Assembly (NCBI GenBank): GCA_045642485.1
Contig: JAZUIV010000054.1
Coordinates: 1-51,228 of the forward strand
Origin: Cacconaster sp045642485
Lineage (GTDB): Bacteria > Bacteroidota > Bacteroidia > Bacteroidales > UBA932
DNA length: 51,228 bases
Direction of reading: 5' to 3'
How positions within the stretch are numbered: position 1 is the stretch's first letter; each line of letters opens with the position of its first letter. The notes under the pieces are model-generated. The model did not search any database. It saw only the letters and a list, made by a program, of their open reading frames with translations, and was not told the DNA's origin. This document shows, one piece after another, positions 15,877 to 24,274 of the stretch. The translations under genes and the position numbers were made by a program.

Positions 15877-18219
15877 TCACTCCGCCTTTATCGACTCCAC
15901 CGGATTCGTCTTCGCAGCCTGAAACACCTGGGGAAAAACGCACACAAATGCCATAAACATCGTGATGGCGAAAGTCAGAAGATAGATCCAGATGCTGCCT
16001 CCTGCGCTCATGGGAATTCCGAGATAGATGCTGTTGTTTACCCAAAATGCGATGGGTATTCCTATCAGGTTCCCAATGAACATAATACGGAGGAATCTCC
16101 ACAGATATGTGCGGGTTTCCTGTCCGATACTGCCGCCGAAGATCTTTCTGATGGAAATATCACGCCGATGGCTGGTTACATAAAAAGTGCTCATCGCCAT
16201 GATACCTGACAACGCCAGGATAAGCGGGAGAACCGAAAAGAAGAACAAGAGGCGAAGCAATGAACCCTCTGTCGATTCATTGATCTTCTTTTGCACTACA
16301 TCTGGGATATATCCGGAGTCTCTCGGCTCTGGGCAGTACCCAAGCATTTGTATGGTCATCTTCTTGTAGGTGTCCATTATGTTTGCACTACATTCGGAAT
16401 GATCGCCGATTGTTTTGACAATAATACGGTCAAACGGTCCTGTTTCAGTAATCTCAACGGCTCGGATTCCGTCACCCTGGATACGTCCAACGAAATCTTT
16501 CACAACGCCATTGAGTTGCGGAATACCGATCTGTCTCATCAACTCTTCAGGAGAGTTGCTTGACGCAAACCAATTGTATGCACTCTCTGTCAGGTAGCCA
16601 CCGAACCCGCCCTGTTTTCCGGACATCATTTCAATACCAAACGCCCGGAACGCGTCTTCCGTACAAGAGATAACGTTTATCTGATGTTTCCCGATGGTCT
16701 CGTCCTCAAAATAGCGCAGTCCCCATAGCCCATCTCCGGGTGAGTCGTTGGCCAGCCCGGCAAATTCTACGCATGGAAGCTCCCGAAGGGCTGCCACGGT
16801 TGAATTCATGACTGGTTCAGGAAGAGACCCCGCAATCATGAAGGTGTCGTTGACATCACACCCTAAAGGGCGTGACTTCGCATTATCGAATTGGAATAGG
16901 TTCAGCAGCAGGATGGCAATCATAGCGACTGAGAAGACGCATTGCAGTCCGATGAAGACCTTTCCCAATACGCTCTTTATCTGATATTTGAATTCTCCAC
17001 GGACAACATCGAGAGGAGAATACTTTGCAAGTACCCGGGCAGGAATGATTCCTGACAGGAACGAGACAACCAGCAGTGCTATCAAATAATACACGATGGC
17101 TGGCAGGGAAAGTTTGTTGCTGAGGTTCAGAGGTGATCCGAATCCCGTCAGCAGCTCATTGATCCGCCCATAGACCATTGAAGACAACAGCCAGCCCAGA
17201 ACGAAACAAATGGCAGTGATAATCAGCGATTCTGACAGCACCCGGAAGATAATCTCCTTTCTCGATGAACCCAACAACCGCCGTGTGGCCATCTCTTTGG
17301 CCCGCATGGTGGTCAGGGCCGTATTCAGAAGAGTGCAGTTCAGCAAAGAAAAAATGATTAAGACCACAGCAAGGACACTCATGAAATAAAAGCCGAGGCC
17401 TCCGGTTGATGTCAGTGCCGTATTCCACAGCCAGGACGATACTTTGTCATATCGGCGCAAGCGAAGAGCATCCTTGTGCTGTTCATGCGCTCGGTAATAA
17501 TCGGCGTAGTATTCATTGCACAAGCGAGACAGCTTCTCCGTCAGAACCTGTATGTCCGTTCCTTCCTTTACTTGAATGAATATCGGCATTTCGTTCCACC
17601 AGGAATCCGGATTCGTCCGCTCATTGTCAAGCAACGGGGAATTCTCACCGAAGATGAGATCCACATCTGGAATGAGTAATTCATGATAGTTCCCAAAGAT
17701 GGCGCAGACGGAATAAGTCTGGTCCTCGTGAATCAATATATCTCCGCAATTGATTCCGCTTCTGGCGGCAAAAGATTCTGAAACCGCAAGCTGATAACGG
17801 TCTTCGAGCCCTTTCAAGTCTCCGGTAATAACTGATGCCGGGAAGAAGCCGAAGAAGTCCCTGTCAACGGCCATCTTTTGGATAGAGAAGGACTCCTGCT
17901 TATAATATACGGGAGACTCATAACCAAAGTTGTATGCGCGAAAGTGAGTGACAGCCGTGACATCCGGTTCGGAGTTCCTGATTTGCTCCGCGAGTCCCCA
18001 GGTCGTTTCCTGAGATTCACTTATCGGGCACACTTCGTATATCTGATGCCAATTCGGATGACTGTGGTCAATGGTCCATCGCACACCCAGGAAACTTAAC
18101 AGCGGAAGGATAAAGGCAAGCGACAGGCTTAGTCCAATTACCTCAATCAGATAATAGAACTTGTTCCGAAATATGAATGTGAAGAAGCTGCGCATAAGGA
18201 ATTTGAGGTAGGATTTCAT
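15877..18219 (-). CDS. ABC transporter permease, MacB/FtsX type
   Basis: 780 residues of the eight-helix Bacteroidota permease family with duplicated MacB_PCD/FtsX units. The first helix is at about 20-43 and is followed by a large periplasmic domain. Three helices (about 280-400) include the ATPase-coupling 'MRAKEMATRRLLGSSRKEI'. A second half has its own helix and periplasmic domain, then three final helices with 'SHRRDISIRKIFGGSI', ending AKTNPVESIKAE. Such permeases work mechanically with a cytosolic ATPase, an HlyD adaptor and TolC to export substrates or move lipoproteins. The start overlaps the stop of the ATPase gene by one base (TAATG). Confidence 0.9.
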   Translation of the reverse strand: MKSYLKFLMRSFFTFIFRNKFYYLIEVIGLSLSLAFILPLLSFLGVRWTIDHSHPNWHQIYEVCPISESQETTWGLAEQIRNSEPDVTAVTHFRAYNFGYESPVYYKQESFSIQKMAVDRDFFGFFPASVITGDLKGLEDRYQLAVSESFAARSGINCGDILIHEDQTYSVCAIFGNYHELLIPDVDLIFGENSPLLDNERTNPDSWWNEMPIFIQVKEGTDIQVLTEKLSRLCNEYYADYYRAHEQHKDALRLRRYDKVSSWLWNTALTSTGGLGFYFMSVLAVVLIIFSLLNCTLLNTALTTMRAKEMATRRLLGSSRKEIIFRVLSESLIITAICFVLGWLLSSMVYGRINELLTGFGSPLNLSNKLSLPAIVYYLIALLVVSFLSGIIPARVLAKYSPLDVVRGEFKYQIKSVLGKVFIGLQCVFSVAMIAILLLNLFQFDNAKSRPLGCDVNDTFMIAGSLPEPVMNSTVAALRELPCVEFAGLANDSPGDGLWGLRYFEDETIGKHQINVISCTEDAFRAFGIEMMSGKQGGFGGYLTESAYNWFASSNSPEELMRQIGIPQLNGVVKDFVGRIQGDGIRAVEITETGPFDRIIVKTIGDHSECSANIMDTYKKMTIQMLGYCPEPRDSGYIPDVVQKKINESTEGSLLRLLFFFSVLPLILALSGIMAMSTFYVTSHRRDISIRKIFGGSIGQETRTYLWRFLRIMFIGNLIGIPIAFWVNNSIYLGIPMSAGGSIWIYLLTFAITMFMAFVCVFPQVFQAAKTNPVESIKAE

Positions 18220-18899
18220 TATAGTTCATTCTTGACATCCGAAACAATCTTACCATCGAACAGGTCGATAGTTCTCTGGGCCATTGCAGCATCCTTCTGA
18301 GAGTGAGTCACCATAACGATGGTCGCACCCTCGTTGTTGAGTTCCTGCAGAAGCTCCATTACCTCCTTGCCGTTCTTTGAGTCGAGGTTACCTGTAGGCT
18401 CATCGGCCAGGATCAACTTAGGGTTGGCCACGCAGGCACGAGCGATTGCCACACGCTGCTGCTGACCGCCGGAGAGCTGCTGAGGGAAATGATTCGCACG
18501 GTGGCTGATGTTCATGCGCTCCATCAACTCGGTCACGCGAGGCTTGCGCACAGAAGACGGGATGTCAAGATAGCGGAGCGGCAGCTCGATGTTCTCATAC
18601 ACGCTGAGCTCATCAATCAGGTTGAAACTCTGGAAAATGAAGCCGATGTTGCCCTTGCGGAACTTGGTGCGGTCCTTCTCCTTGAGATTTGCCACTTCCG
18701 TCTCTCCAAACTGGTAAGATCCTTCGGTAGGATTGTCGAGAAGGCCGAGGATGTTCAGAAGGGTTGACTTACCGCATCCTGAAGGGCCCATAATGGCCAC
18801 GAACTCGCCGTCCTTGATTTCGAATGATACACCATTGAGAGCTGTTGTCTCGATTTCTTCGGTCCTGAAGACCTTGCTGAGGTTTGATACTTTGATCAT
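18219..18899 (-). CDS. ABC transporter ATP-binding protein, MacB/LolD type
   Basis: 226 residues, the normal length for a stand-alone LolD/MacB-like ATPase. Walker A GPSGCGKST is at 38-46, Q-loop 'IFQSFNL', signature LSGGQ at 142-146, Walker B LILADEP at 162-168, D-loop 'NLDS' and H-loop 'VMVTHS'. It powers the neighbouring permeases; one ATPase probably serves both full-length permeases, since no second ATPase is present. The stop and the next permease start share a base. Upstream lies a ruined permease fragment rather than an intact gene. Confidence 0.93.
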   Translation of the reverse strand: MIKVSNLSKVFRTEEIETTALNGVSFEIKDGEFVAIMGPSGCGKSTLLNILGLLDNPTEGSYQFGETEVANLKEKDRTKFRKGNIGFIFQSFNLIDELSVYENIELPLRYLDIPSSVRKPRVTELMERMNISHRANHFPQQLSGGQQQRVAIARACVANPKLILADEPTGNLDSKNGKEVMELLQELNNEGATIVMVTHSQKDAAMAQRTIDLFDGKIVSDVKNEL

Positions 18900-18921
18900 G
18901 ATTGTATGTTTTTATTTGTTA

Positions 18922-19084
18922 TTATTCAGTTTTAAGGCTCTCTGAAGGATTGCTGTTAGCAATCTTGAGAACATAGATATCGGAAATCACGGCCACAATA
19001 ACCATGGTTGCAGAATGACGCATCAGCGACATCCGGAATTGCCAAAATCTCATCCATGAGGGACTTCTTCTGAGACGGACTCAT
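18922..19084 (-). pseudogene. Remnant of a third FtsX-type ABC permease
   Basis: Between the intact permease and the ATPase gene, two overlapping minus-strand frames carry permease-like pieces. One (from 19084) reads SPSQKKSLMDEILAIPDV, resembling the periplasmic 'residues before IPEVEDV' segment of the intact neighbour. The other, shifted by a base, reads VISDIYVLKIANSNPSESLK and ends TE plus a stop at 18922-18924, matching the C-terminal 'ANPxExLKxE' tail of this family. Several hundred residues between are missing. This is a deletion-plus-frameshift relic, indicating that the operon once had three permease genes. Confidence 0.7.
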
Positions 19085-19099
19085 TCCATTTATTTAAGC

Positions 19100-21466
19100 C
19101 TACTCGTTCTTCAGCGCCTCCGCCGGATTCATCCGGGCGGTCTTGAGATAGTGATAAAGAACCACGGCGGCGCATAGCAGCCCCACAATCATCAGCGCCA
19201 GCAGGAACACCGACGGCATGAAGCCCACCCGGTGGGAGAACTGCTGCAGATAGTATCGTACCACCAGCCAGCCGATGGGCGCCGCAATTACATAACAGAT
19301 GGCTACCGTCCTCAGATACAACATCAGGCCTTCGCTGGTAATCTGGCCCATGTCGGCCCCGAATACACGCTTTACGGAAATCTCCATCCGCTTGTACTGC
19401 ACGTCCATCAGCACCTGGCCCCAGATGCCAACCAGCGACAGCAGCACCGCCAGCAGGGAGAACAGCCATACGGCCAGCCGCAGGCGCTCCTCGCCGCTGT
19501 ACAGGTTCTTGCCGATGGCATCGTAGAACTGAACCTCGAACGGCATCGTAGGGTCCATCTCTTTCAGTACGTCCTGAATTTTCTCCACGGCGGCAATCCT
19601 GTCAGTTCCTTCGGACAGGCGGATATATGTGAAAGGCATTGCACCCACCCAGCTGGGCTCTACAACCTGCATTCCAACCGGAGAATCGGCCTTGCGCATG
19701 GAGGTGATGTTCATCTCTTTCACAAACCCTACAACCGGAGCATTCGGACCGAGACCATCAGGGTACACTTTCAGTTCAGCGCCCCGGGCTTTCAGATCCC
19801 GGGTAAGAAGGATCGAGCCATAGTCACCCTCATAGAAATTCCGGCCTTCTGTCACCTCCAGTCCAAGCACCTGCGGAAGATTCCAGCTGCAATACAACAA
19901 ACTCAGAGAAACATCTCCGTCTCCAAAATCACAGCCCTGGGTAGAATAGGCATCCGCCCCTCCTATCAGCTCCATCGCATAGGCGACGTCCTCCACTTCT
20001 GGAATCTGCCGGAGCTGATCTCTCAGCCACTCGGATTTATTACGGCTATTGTCTCCGCCGATATTCAGCACTGCGAGATTATTCTTGTCATAGCCGCAGG
20101 GATACTCCTGCATGAACTTGCTCTGCCGCTGCACAAAGAGCACGAAGATGAGCAGCGCCGTGGAAATCACGAACTGCACGCCCACCAGGATGCCCCTGAT
20201 TGTCTTGCCGGATGCCGACAGTCCGTAATTGCCCTTCAGAATCATCGCCGGTTGGCCCGATGTGGAATAGATACCCGGCCAGATACCGGCAATAATGCCG
20301 GTGGCTACGGCTACCGTCCCGACGAACAGCAGTAGGCCCCAATGTTTGCCGATGGAGAAAGACTGCATCAGCACACCTCCTGTCAGCAAAGCATCAGAAA
20401 CTGGCCCCAGCATCAGTGCGGCAACCACAAAGGCACAGATGCACCATGTCACCGCCTCCGCTACCACCTGGGTACGCAGCCGCGGGGTAGATGACCCCAG
20501 AATCTTCTGCAGGTTCACGCTCCGGATGCGCAGCGGCGTCAGCGCCACATAGAAATTAGTGAAGTTAATCAGACCGATGCCCAGAATCAGGATAGCAATC
20601 GCAATGAGCAGAAGCAGTTGCGAACGGTTGCCACTCTTATAGATATTGCCTTCATTCCGGAAGTAGATACTGGTAAGCGGCACCAGCTCAATGGGCGTAA
20701 GCCAGTCTCCATGCGGTGCGAAGTCAAAATGAGTGTTGAATTCGTCGGCCACCGCCTGCGCATTGCTCTCGTCATCCAACAGCAGGTAGCAGACGAAGCT
20801 GGCTCCGCCATAGAGGCCTTTCTGGATATCTCCGATGGTCAGGTACAAGTCATTTCCCAGTTGCGTGTTCGTCGGGAAGTCTTCATACACGCCGGCCACC
20901 GTTACCTCCCCGCGAGTTTCATCCAGAAAGAACTGATTGTCTGTCTTCAGTAGTTTACCGACAGCAGACTCACCTGGAAACAGGATTTCCGCCAGCGACC
21001 GGGGAATAATCACGGAATTAGGCCCCTCAAGTGCATGGGAATCACCCTCGACCATCTTGATGCCGAACACATCGATAAAGCCCTCGGAGACGCAGGTCAT
21101 CGTGCGCTTGTAGCGGATGGAGAGGCGGTCTTCTCCTTCCACGGAAAACCAGGTATCGCCAACGAATGGCAGAATTGTACAGCCCGCCTCGATGTGGGCC
21201 GATGAGCCGATGATATCATCGGCAAAGCCTCGCGGCAGGATATTCCTGAACAGCGATTCATCGCCTTTCTTATCGGCCCGGAAAACCCGGTCGGCCGTCG
21301 GGTGGCACTTGTCAAAAGACAGCTCATAATCCGCCTGCAGGAATATCAGGGCGAAGGCCAGCAACGCCGCTACCAGTCCCGTGAAGTTCAGGACCACCGC
21401 CACTGGATACCGGCGGATCAGGCTCTTTAAGTTTCGTAGAATCATATCACATTCGTCATCCATCAT
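19100..21466 (-). CDS. ABC transporter permease, MacB/FtsX type
   Basis: 788 residues, same family as the permease at 15877 but clearly diverged. The first helix is at about 21-43 (VAVVLNFTGLVAALLAFALI). A periplasmic domain follows to about 280, then helices and the coupling region 'LRIRSVNLQKILGSSTPRL', a second periplasmic domain, and three helices ending 'ARMNPAEALKNE'. Two ATG codons at the start (MM) and another at 21445 are possible; the upstream ones are kept. It lies 30 bases after the HlyD adaptor gene and before the permease remnant. Probable role is substrate or lipoprotein export with the shared ATPase, adaptor and TolC. Confidence 0.9.
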   Translation of the reverse strand: MMDDECDMILRNLKSLIRRYPVAVVLNFTGLVAALLAFALIFLQADYELSFDKCHPTADRVFRADKKGDESLFRNILPRGFADDIIGSSAHIEAGCTILPFVGDTWFSVEGEDRLSIRYKRTMTCVSEGFIDVFGIKMVEGDSHALEGPNSVIIPRSLAEILFPGESAVGKLLKTDNQFFLDETRGEVTVAGVYEDFPTNTQLGNDLYLTIGDIQKGLYGGASFVCYLLLDDESNAQAVADEFNTHFDFAPHGDWLTPIELVPLTSIYFRNEGNIYKSGNRSQLLLLIAIAILILGIGLINFTNFYVALTPLRIRSVNLQKILGSSTPRLRTQVVAEAVTWCICAFVVAALMLGPVSDALLTGGVLMQSFSIGKHWGLLLFVGTVAVATGIIAGIWPGIYSTSGQPAMILKGNYGLSASGKTIRGILVGVQFVISTALLIFVLFVQRQSKFMQEYPCGYDKNNLAVLNIGGDNSRNKSEWLRDQLRQIPEVEDVAYAMELIGGADAYSTQGCDFGDGDVSLSLLYCSWNLPQVLGLEVTEGRNFYEGDYGSILLTRDLKARGAELKVYPDGLGPNAPVVGFVKEMNITSMRKADSPVGMQVVEPSWVGAMPFTYIRLSEGTDRIAAVEKIQDVLKEMDPTMPFEVQFYDAIGKNLYSGEERLRLAVWLFSLLAVLLSLVGIWGQVLMDVQYKRMEISVKRVFGADMGQITSEGLMLYLRTVAICYVIAAPIGWLVVRYYLQQFSHRVGFMPSVFLLALMIVGLLCAAVVLYHYLKTARMNPAEALKNE

Positions 21467-21496
21467 AATTATTTGATTTTTAATTTGTTATTATCA

Positions 21497-22753
21497 TTAG
21501 AAAACTAATACATCACTATCACCATACGTATCATACCCGGAGGTAATCACCCTTTCGCCAGGTTCCAGGCCTTCGAGGACTTCATAGTACTGAGGGTTCT
21601 GACGGCCGATGCGTATCTCACGCTTTGTGGCCTTGCTGCCGTCCTTGCTCACCACGTATATCCACTTGCCGCCTGTCTTCTGGAAGAAGCTGCCGCGAGG
21701 GATAAGCACAGCGCCCTCTGGAGAGCCGAGCTGAAGATTGAGGTAATAGGTCTGGCCGCTGCGGATGTTCTCAGGAACCTCGCCCTCGAACTTGAAATCC
21801 GCCTTGAACTTTCCGTCACGCACCTCGGGATAGACCTTGCGCAGTGATGCGTTGAAGGTCGCACTCTGGCGCTCGAAAGTTGCCGCAAGACCCGGAGTCA
21901 CGCGGTCAATGTAATGCTCGTCAATCTGCGCCTCGATCTTGTAGCTGCTCATATCGCTTATCTGGCCTATCTTCGTTCCGGCACCGATGTTCTCGCCGAG
22001 AACGGCGTCAAGAATGCCGAGCTGGCCGTCGATAGGAGCTTTGATTGTGAGATTGTCCTTGCGCTTGCGTATCATGCGCATATTGATCTGCATGTTCTCC
22101 AGACTCTCGCGCATGCGCTCCACCTGAGTGGAACGGAAAAGGCTGTCCTGCACCTCCTTGTCGAGGATGATCTGCAACTTCTCCGCTGCAAGGTCATAGT
22201 CCTCCTTGGCCTTCAGATACTCTTCCTTGGCAATAAGTTTCTCCTCGTAGAGAGTCTTCTGCTGCTCGTATGTGCGCTTGAGCCTCTTTACATTAAGCTG
22301 ATACTCCGCCTTGGATTGCTTCACGTTCAGCCTGTCCTGCTCCATCTGAATCTGGGTGTTGCGAAGGATGTTCTCCTTCTCGGCAAGTTCAGCCTCAGAG
22401 TTCAGAATCTGCAAATCCAGGTTGTCGTTCGAAAGGCGCAGAATCTCGTCACCCTTCTTCACCTGCGAACCCTCCTCAATGAGAATGGCATCCACAATGC
22501 CGCCCTCGATAGGGCTTATCTGAATCGTCACCAGCGGCTGCACGGTACCGCTCAAGCGGATGTAGTCGTTGAACTCTCCGGCCTTCACCTCACTCACCGA
22601 AATGGTGTCACCGCTGACTCTGAGCGTGCTGTGGCTCGGCTTGACCAGAAGGAAGATCACAAGGCATGCAAGTGCAGCCCCAAGCCACCACGGGAGTGCC
22701 TTCCTTGTAAATGCGGCTTTCCAGCCGGTAGGTCTTTCAATTATCTTATCCAT
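21497..22753 (-). CDS. HlyD/MacA-type periplasmic adaptor protein
   Basis: 418 residues. One membrane helix (about 20-36) anchors the N terminus. The flanking 'GTVQPLVTIQISPIEGGIV' and 'GSQVKKGDEILRL' form the barrel-sandwich hybrid half, and a long charged coiled coil (about 115-225) forms the hairpin that meets TolC. The second lipoyl half is 'IDGQLGILDAVLGENIGAG', followed by beta-barrel and membrane-proximal domains. The adaptor bridges the inner-membrane permeases and the outer-membrane channel. It starts 12 bases after the tolC stop, so the two are one transcript. Confidence 0.92.
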   Translation of the reverse strand: MDKIIERPTGWKAAFTRKALPWWLGAALACLVIFLLVKPSHSTLRVSGDTISVSEVKAGEFNDYIRLSGTVQPLVTIQISPIEGGIVDAILIEEGSQVKKGDEILRLSNDNLDLQILNSEAELAEKENILRNTQIQMEQDRLNVKQSKAEYQLNVKRLKRTYEQQKTLYEEKLIAKEEYLKAKEDYDLAAEKLQIILDKEVQDSLFRSTQVERMRESLENMQINMRMIRKRKDNLTIKAPIDGQLGILDAVLGENIGAGTKIGQISDMSSYKIEAQIDEHYIDRVTPGLAATFERQSATFNASLRKVYPEVRDGKFKADFKFEGEVPENIRSGQTYYLNLQLGSPEGAVLIPRGSFFQKTGGKWIYVVSKDGSKATKREIRIGRQNPQYYEVLEGLEPGERVITSGYDTYGDSDVLVF

Positions 22754-22765
22754 TGTCTCTATTGT

Positions 22766-24127
22766 TTACTGATTGATGTAAGGTTCTCCGTTATAGTAGC
22801 GCACCACTGCGTCCTTAATCTTGAGCTGCAGCAGGGAGTTCATCCTCTCTGCCATTGCATTCAGATAATTTTGCGAAGCGGTCTGATACTCTATTGCCGA
22901 AATCAGCCCCGTCTCGAACTGCTTCGTGCTAAGCTGATACGCCTCCTGCTGCACATCTGCAAGGCGCTCCGCCTGATGGAACGCAGCCTGCGCACCGTCA
23001 CGGTCGCTCACGGCCCTGCGTACCTCATTCTCTATGTCGCGCATCGTCTGGTCATACTGAGCCTCTGCACGGGCAAGGGCGTTCTTTTTCTGCTGAAGAT
23101 TGGTCCTGCGTCTGAACTGGTCGAAGATAGGGATGCTCAACTGCAGCTGGATGTACTCACCGCCGTTGTTGCGGAACTGATCCCCAAACGGAGCCGGCGT
23201 ATATCCCGCCATGCCAGGGTAGGTGTAATAGGTGGTTGACCATCCGCCATAGAGCCCGAGGGACGGCGAAAACGCTCCACGAGCGCTCTTGAGGTCAAGC
23301 GTAGCGTTCTTCACGCTGAAAGAAGCTATCTGAGCCGATGGCAGGAAGGACTTCGCAGTCATCTCCAGGCTTGCGGCATCGACACCGCCACACATCGGCT
23401 CCTGGACATCGGTGTCAAGCACCAGCTCCTCGTCGGCAGGCCAGTACATCACGTCCTTCAACGTGAGGATGGCATTGTTCTTCTCATTGGTGGTGGAAAT
23501 CAGCAGATACTCCTTCTGCGCCAGCTCCGATTCCATCTGCACCACATCGGCATGGCCCTTCTGGCCGAGTTCCTCCTGACGCACAGCACGGTCCCTGGCG
23601 GTCTTTGCCGTCTCCACCTGATCGGCTACGACCTGCACCATCTCCGAATAATAGAGCACGTTCGCAAACGCCTCCATCGTCGCAAGACAGATCTGGTCAC
23701 GCTCCTGCTGCTCCTTGCTTGCACCCATCTTCACCGATGTCGAAGCCATCCTCAGGTTGTTCACCGCCTGGAATCCGTCGAACAGCGTGATACCCGCACT
23801 CACACCATAACCGTTATGGAAAGTAGTGACATTGTTATAAGTATTGGTCTCAGGGTCAAGGTTACGGCCATACTGATTGTAGGCGTATGTCTGAGCCGAA
23901 AGCGTAGGCGTGAAAGCCTGCATTATAGCGTGACGGCGCTGCCACTGCTCATCGCTTCGGTCCGCCGCCTGTATCCTCATCTTCGTGGAATTGCTCACCG
24001 CATACTCCATGCAGTCATGCAGAGTCATCGCTGACGGAGCCTGCTCCTGCGCCATTGCAGCGAAGCAGCAGAGTCCTGCAGCAAGAATAACGGAAACCAA
24101 TGATTTAGGGATGAAAAGGAAGTTCAT
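22766..24127 (-). CDS. TolC-family outer-membrane efflux protein
   Basis: 453 residues with a signal peptide (about 1-26, ending AAMAQ). Two OEP repeats are visible, with helical hairpins 'AMTLHDCMEYAVSNSTKMRI' at the mature N terminus and 'LSTKQFETGLISAIEYQTA' near the C terminus. The duplicated structure forms the trimeric channel and periplasmic tunnel. It is the first gene of the efflux operon and carries the regulatory region with palindromes and a -24/-12-like promoter directly upstream, so expression is probably controlled by the sigma54 regulator encoded at the other end of the locus. Confidence 0.92.
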   Translation of the reverse strand: MNFLFIPKSLVSVILAAGLCCFAAMAQEQAPSAMTLHDCMEYAVSNSTKMRIQAADRSDEQWQRRHAIMQAFTPTLSAQTYAYNQYGRNLDPETNTYNNVTTFHNGYGVSAGITLFDGFQAVNNLRMASTSVKMGASKEQQERDQICLATMEAFANVLYYSEMVQVVADQVETAKTARDRAVRQEELGQKGHADVVQMESELAQKEYLLISTTNEKNNAILTLKDVMYWPADEELVLDTDVQEPMCGGVDAASLEMTAKSFLPSAQIASFSVKNATLDLKSARGAFSPSLGLYGGWSTTYYTYPGMAGYTPAPFGDQFRNNGGEYIQLQLSIPIFDQFRRRTNLQQKKNALARAEAQYDQTMRDIENEVRRAVSDRDGAQAAFHQAERLADVQQEAYQLSTKQFETGLISAIEYQTASQNYLNAMAERMNSLLQLKIKDAVVRYYNGEPYINQ

Positions 24128-24128
24128 G

Positions 24129-24146
24129 TGCAGATTCTAATCTGCA
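24129..24146. repeat. 18-bp palindrome just before the tolC start
   Basis: Perfect palindrome with arms TGCAGATT and AATCTGCA around CT, ending one base before the ATG of tolC on the minus strand. It would lie at or near the 5' end of the tolC mRNA. It could be a protein operator or a 5' stem-loop affecting stability or initiation. No T-run follows, so it is not a terminator. Confidence 0.65.
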
Positions 24147-24170
24147 AGAACTGTGACATCCACTGTGCCA
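24143..24170 (-). promoter_or_regulatory. Sigma54-type (-24/-12) promoter candidate for tolC operon
   Basis: Two overlapping registers are possible on the minus strand. TGTCAC-N5-TTGCA (24158-24143) differs from the TGGCAC-N5-TTGCA consensus at one base. TGGCAC-N5-ATGTC (24170-24155) has a perfect -24 but poor -12 element. The first leaves only about 5 bases of leader, the second about 18. No TAnnTTTG box lies nearby. Only start-site mapping can choose. Confidence 0.55.
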
Positions 24171-24224
24171 GAGCATTTAACTCTTTGACTTATAGAACAT
24201 TGATGATTTAAAGCGAGTATGCAA

Positions 24225-24265
24225 GTGTAAAGTTTCTTTACAGTGATTGTAAAGAAACTTTACAC
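24225..24265. promoter_or_regulatory. Tandem palindromic activator sites (enhancer-like) upstream of tolC
   Basis: Two 17-bp palindromes, each TGTAAAG-N3-CTTTACA, occupy 24226-24242 and 24248-24264. Their centres are 22 bp apart, two helical turns. Together they also form one inverted repeat with 18-bp arms and a 5-base spacer. They lie about 90-125 bases upstream of the likely tolC start, the usual place for enhancer sites of NtrC-family proteins. Binding by the regulator at 12185-13537 is inferred from locus and spacing. Confidence 0.7.
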
Positions 24266-24274
24266 AGGTCAGAT

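Noticed and set aside
19232..20335. 367-codon plus-strand open frame opposite the ABC permease
   Set aside because: Histidine/glutamine-rich composition typical of an antisense shadow; no recognisable domain.
21914..23239. 441-codon plus-strand open frame opposite the HlyD and tolC genes
   Set aside because: Leucine- and histidine-rich shadow of two well-supported minus-strand genes; it spans their junction.
24225..24265. The long inverted repeat as a terminator of the fused importer gene
   Set aside because: No T-run follows on the minus strand, and the nested 17-bp palindromes at two-turn spacing fit protein sites better; termination cannot be fully excluded.
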